Shown piece after piece: positions 4,245 to 6,603 of a stretch of DNA of 6,603 nt. Made by a program: the position numbers and the translations under genes. Position 1 is the first letter of the stretch. Every line of letters begins with the position of its first letter. The stretch spans positions 1-6,603 of the forward strand of contig CAYVKY010000126.1 in assembly GCA_964452115.1 (NCBI GenBank), written 5' to 3'. The notes under the pieces are model-generated. The model had not been told where the DNA came from and did not search any database. It saw only the letters and a program-made list of their open reading frames with translations. The DNA is from CAYVKY01 sp964452115. GTDB taxonomy: Bacteria > Bacteroidota > Ignavibacteria > Tepidaquicellales > Tepidaquicellaceae.

Positions 4245-6592
4245 TGAATCAGAGTTTAATAAGTAAACTTGAGTTTGACAAAATAATAGAAATAATAAAA
4301 AATTACTGCATTTCTGACCTCGGAAGGGAAATGTGCGAAAAGATTTCGCCGTCAACCGATGCCGAATGGATTAACAATGAGCTGGATAAAGTGATTGAGA
4401 TGAAAAATCTCATTACAATTGAAGGGCATCCCGATATTGCACTTCTGAAGGATGTAAGAAATATAGTAAACCTTTCCAGAGTTGAGGGAAGTTTTATAAC
4501 TGCGGACAAACTTCTGTGGATTCTTGATTTTCTGAAAGTGTCGCGTATAATGAAAAATTATATGTCATCCGTTGAAAGAAATTCGACTTTTAAATATTAT
4601 CACATTACGGATATTGTTGACCTGATTTTTCACGACAGAACACTTGAACACAACATAGAATCGTCAATAGATGAATCCGGAGAGATAAAAGATACCGCAT
4701 CGCTTATGCTGAGAAAAATCAGAGCGGATAAAAACAGAAAATCCGATAACCTCAGAAAATCCCTCACCAAAATACTGAAATCGGTATCCGAGCAGGATTT
4801 GCTTCGCGATGAAATTATCACGCTCAGAGACGGCAGGTCGGTTATTCCCATTCGGATTGAAAATAAAAGGAAGGTGCCGGGAATCATCCACAGCACGTCA
4901 TCTTCGGGCGCAACGGTTTACATAGAGCCGAGCGAAACAATCGAAATCAACAATGAGATAACGGAACTTTATTTTGAAGAGCAGAGGGAAATAGAAAGAA
5001 TTTTAAGAGAACTAACAAAATATGTGGCAAAGTTTGCGGACAGTCTGCTTAATAACTGCATTCTGTTTTCGGAAATTGAATTCCTTTATGCCAAGGCAAA
5101 ATATTCGCTTGATATAAGCGGTGAGAAACCTGAAATAAAAAAGGGAACTTACAATATTGTGAATGCTTACCATCCACTGCTGCTTCGTTCCAAAAAGAAA
5201 GAAAATGTAACACCCTTGAATTTTCAGCTGCCGGAAAATATTAACACGATTATTATCACCGGTCCTAATGCCGGCGGAAAAACAGTTACACTGAAAACAC
5301 TCGGACTTCTGCAGCTTATGCTCCAGTGCGGGTTTACAGTGCCGTGCAGGGAATACAGCAGTTTCAATGTGTTTGATAATATTCTTATCAGCATAGATGA
5401 CCAGCAGTCAATCGAAAATAATCTAAGCTCTTTCAGTTCGCATCTGAAATCGCTTAATGAAATAATTGAAGAATCAACAAACAACTCACTGATTCTGATT
5501 GATGAAATTTGCGCAGGCACTGACCCGTCGCTCGGCAGTGCACTTTCCAAGGCGATACTGAACTATCTGAAATCAAAAGGATGCATTTCTGTTGTAACGA
5601 CGCACATGGGCGACCTTAAGGGTTATGCTTACGAAGCCGACGGCATTGAAAATGCTTCGATGGAATTTAATTCACAGACATTTTCACCTGATTACAATTT
5701 TGTGATGGGACTTCCGGGGCAGAGTTTTACATTTGAAATAGCGGAAAAATTCAATACTCCCGAAGAAATTCTGAAAGAAGCAAAAAATTATTTAACGGGT
5801 GAAGTAACGTCACTGGAAAATCTTCTGAAAGATTTAAATGACGAACGAAACGAATTCCGGCAGCTGAAACTTCAGTATCAGAAAGATGACTCCAAACTGA
5901 AAAATATGCTTTCGGAATATGAAGATAAAATGAAAAATATCCGCAAGACTGAAAAAGAAAATATAGTCGAAACTAAAAGGAAAGCAGAAGAAATTATACG
6001 AAGCGCAAACAGTTTGATAGAAAATACAATAAAGGAAATCAGGGAAAAGAAAGATATTAAGCCCAAACTAATTAAAGATGAATTTTCAAAACAGGCGGAA
6101 GCAATTTTGAATAAAGTTGAGGTGCTGCCTGAAGAAAAGAAAGATGAAATTATTTCAACAGGAGATACAGTAAGAGTCAAGGGCAGCAACGGAACTGGCA
6201 AGATTGTCGGCATTTCTAAAGACACTGCAAGTGTTGAGCTAAACGGAATTGTGATGAAGGTGAAACTGAAAGATTTGGAAAAAACATCAGGCGGAAAATC
6301 GGTATATGAATATTCCGAAACTCAGAAAAGATATGATACGATGTATAACCCGGTTCACACTTCACTCGATCTGCGGGGCTCATATCCCGAAGAAGTGGAA
6401 GACAAATTGTTTGAGTTTCTTAATGATGCAAAAATAAACGGACTGCACCAGCTCACAATTATTCACGGCAAGGGTACGGGTAAACTCCGTCAGGAAGTAA
6501 GAAGACTTCTAAGCGGCAACAAGACAATAAAATCTATGAGATACGGAAACTGGAACGAAGGCGATTCAGGAGTAACAATAATTGAGATATGA
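4244..6592 (+). CDS. mutS2: MutS2 ATPase with C-terminal Smr domain
   Basis: The 782-residue protein is full length (B. subtilis MutS2 is about 785). It lacks the mismatch-recognition domain of MutS. Residues 1-300 form the helical lever/clamp region. The ABC-type ATPase follows: Walker A GPNAGGKT (340-347), the SSFSSHLKSL loop (395-404), Walker B LILIDE (416-421), D-loop GTDPSLGSAL (425-434) and His-switch TTHMGDLK (452-459). A coiled coil spans about 520-625, a small KOW-like beta segment 637-680 (GDTVRVKGSNGTGKIVGI), and the Smr domain 706-782 with LDLRG (708-712) and HGKGTG (741-746). Nuclease-linked residues are therefore intact. MutS2 suppresses homologous recombination in some species and in B. 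subtilis acts on collided ribosomes. Which role applies here is not shown by sequence. The ATG at 4244 overlaps the cvpA stop and has no Shine-Dalgarno motif; coupling with CvpA translation is likely. TGA is at 6590-6592, and the following bases to 6603 hold only a 3-codon frame, so nothing downstream can be called. Confidence 0.97.
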   Translation: MNQSLISKLEFDKIIEIIKNYCISDLGREMCEKISPSTDAEWINNELDKVIEMKNLITIEGHPDIALLKDVRNIVNLSRVEGSFITADKLLWILDFLKVSRIMKNYMSSVERNSTFKYYHITDIVDLIFHDRTLEHNIESSIDESGEIKDTASLMLRKIRADKNRKSDNLRKSLTKILKSVSEQDLLRDEIITLRDGRSVIPIRIENKRKVPGIIHSTSSSGATVYIEPSETIEINNEITELYFEEQREIERILRELTKYVAKFADSLLNNCILFSEIEFLYAKAKYSLDISGEKPEIKKGTYNIVNAYHPLLLRSKKKENVTPLNFQLPENINTIIITGPNAGGKTVTLKTLGLLQLMLQCGFTVPCREYSSFNVFDNILISIDDQQSIENNLSSFSSHLKSLNEIIEESTNNSLILIDEICAGTDPSLGSALSKAILNYLKSKGCISVVTTHMGDLKGYAYEADGIENASMEFNSQTFSPDYNFVMGLPGQSFTFEIAEKFNTPEEILKEAKNYLTGEVTSLENLLKDLNDERNEFRQLKLQYQKDDSKLKNMLSEYEDKMKNIRKTEKENIVETKRKAEEIIRSANSLIENTIKEIREKKDIKPKLIKDEFSKQAEAILNKVEVLPEEKKDEIISTGDTVRVKGSNGTGKIVGISKDTASVELNGIVMKVKLKDLEKTSGGKSVYEYSETQKRYDTMYNPVHTSLDLRGSYPEEVEDKLFEFLNDAKINGLHQLTIIHGKGTGKLRQEVRRLLSGNKTIKSMRYGNWNEGDSGVTIIEI

Positions 6593-6603
6593 GCAATTGA
6601 ATT

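Noticed and set aside
5224..6225. Minus-strand open frames of 108 and 115 codons antisense to mutS2
   Set aside because: They overlap the ATPase and coiled-coil regions of MutS2, are Ser/Phe/Leu-rich, and lack any independent support.
6589..6600. ATG overlapping the mutS2 stop as a possible next gene start
   Set aside because: The frame reads MSN and then TGA, so it is not a gene start; the remaining bases of the window are too few to call anything.
1..6603. Mobile element, CRISPR, tRNA or novel defence system
   Set aside because: No terminal repeats, direct repeat array, transposase or tRNA-like cloverleaf was seen, and all but one gene belongs to a recognised housekeeping family or a plain structural class.

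Overview
This is an AT-rich bacterial chromosome segment with ordinary housekeeping gene content. Eight genes lie in two divergent groups that share a 156-bp intergenic region. None of the eight starts has a convincing Shine-Dalgarno sequence. Leaders are A/T-rich runs directly before ATG or GTG, a habit known from Bacteroidota and relatives. Together with the base composition and gene content (a YgfZ-type folate-binding protein, MutS2, a lysine-rich single-TM tetratricopeptide protein), this suggests a member of the Bacteroidota/Chlorobi/Ignavibacteria (FCB) branch. That placement is inference; no rRNA or species marker is present.

Left, minus-strand group (read right to left): a YgfZ-family folate-binding protein (GTG start), a class I fructose-bisphosphate aldolase of the FbaB/DhnA type, a 38-residue lysine-rich protein at 269-385, and the first 79 codons of a cation diffusion facilitator (CDF) metal efflux transporter that runs off the left edge. 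Gaps are short (28, 14 and 30 nt). A strong, nearly symmetric hairpin at 257-279, flanked by T-runs on both strands, overlaps the stop codon of the small gene. It should end or attenuate transcription before the CDF gene.

Right, plus-strand group: a membrane-anchored tetratricopeptide protein, a YqeY (GatB-like) protein, a CvpA-family four-helix membrane protein (GTG start) and a complete MutS2 with a C-terminal Smr domain. Gaps are 11 nt for each of the first two junctions, and cvpA and mutS2 overlap by one base (TAATG). This looks like one transcription unit, with a tentative promoter at about 2449-2476.

Functionally the window mixes central carbon metabolism (aldolase), Fe-S/folate housekeeping (YgfZ), metal homeostasis (CDF), envelope functions (TPR, CvpA) and a MutS2 ATPase/nuclease-type protein tied in other bacteria to recombination control and stalled-ribosome rescue. 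I see no CRISPR array, mobile element, tRNA, rRNA or recognisable defence system. The most notable items are the tiny basic gene with its stop inside a terminator, the uncertain start of ygfZ, and short inverted repeats in the divergent intergenic region and at the yqeY/cvpA junction.
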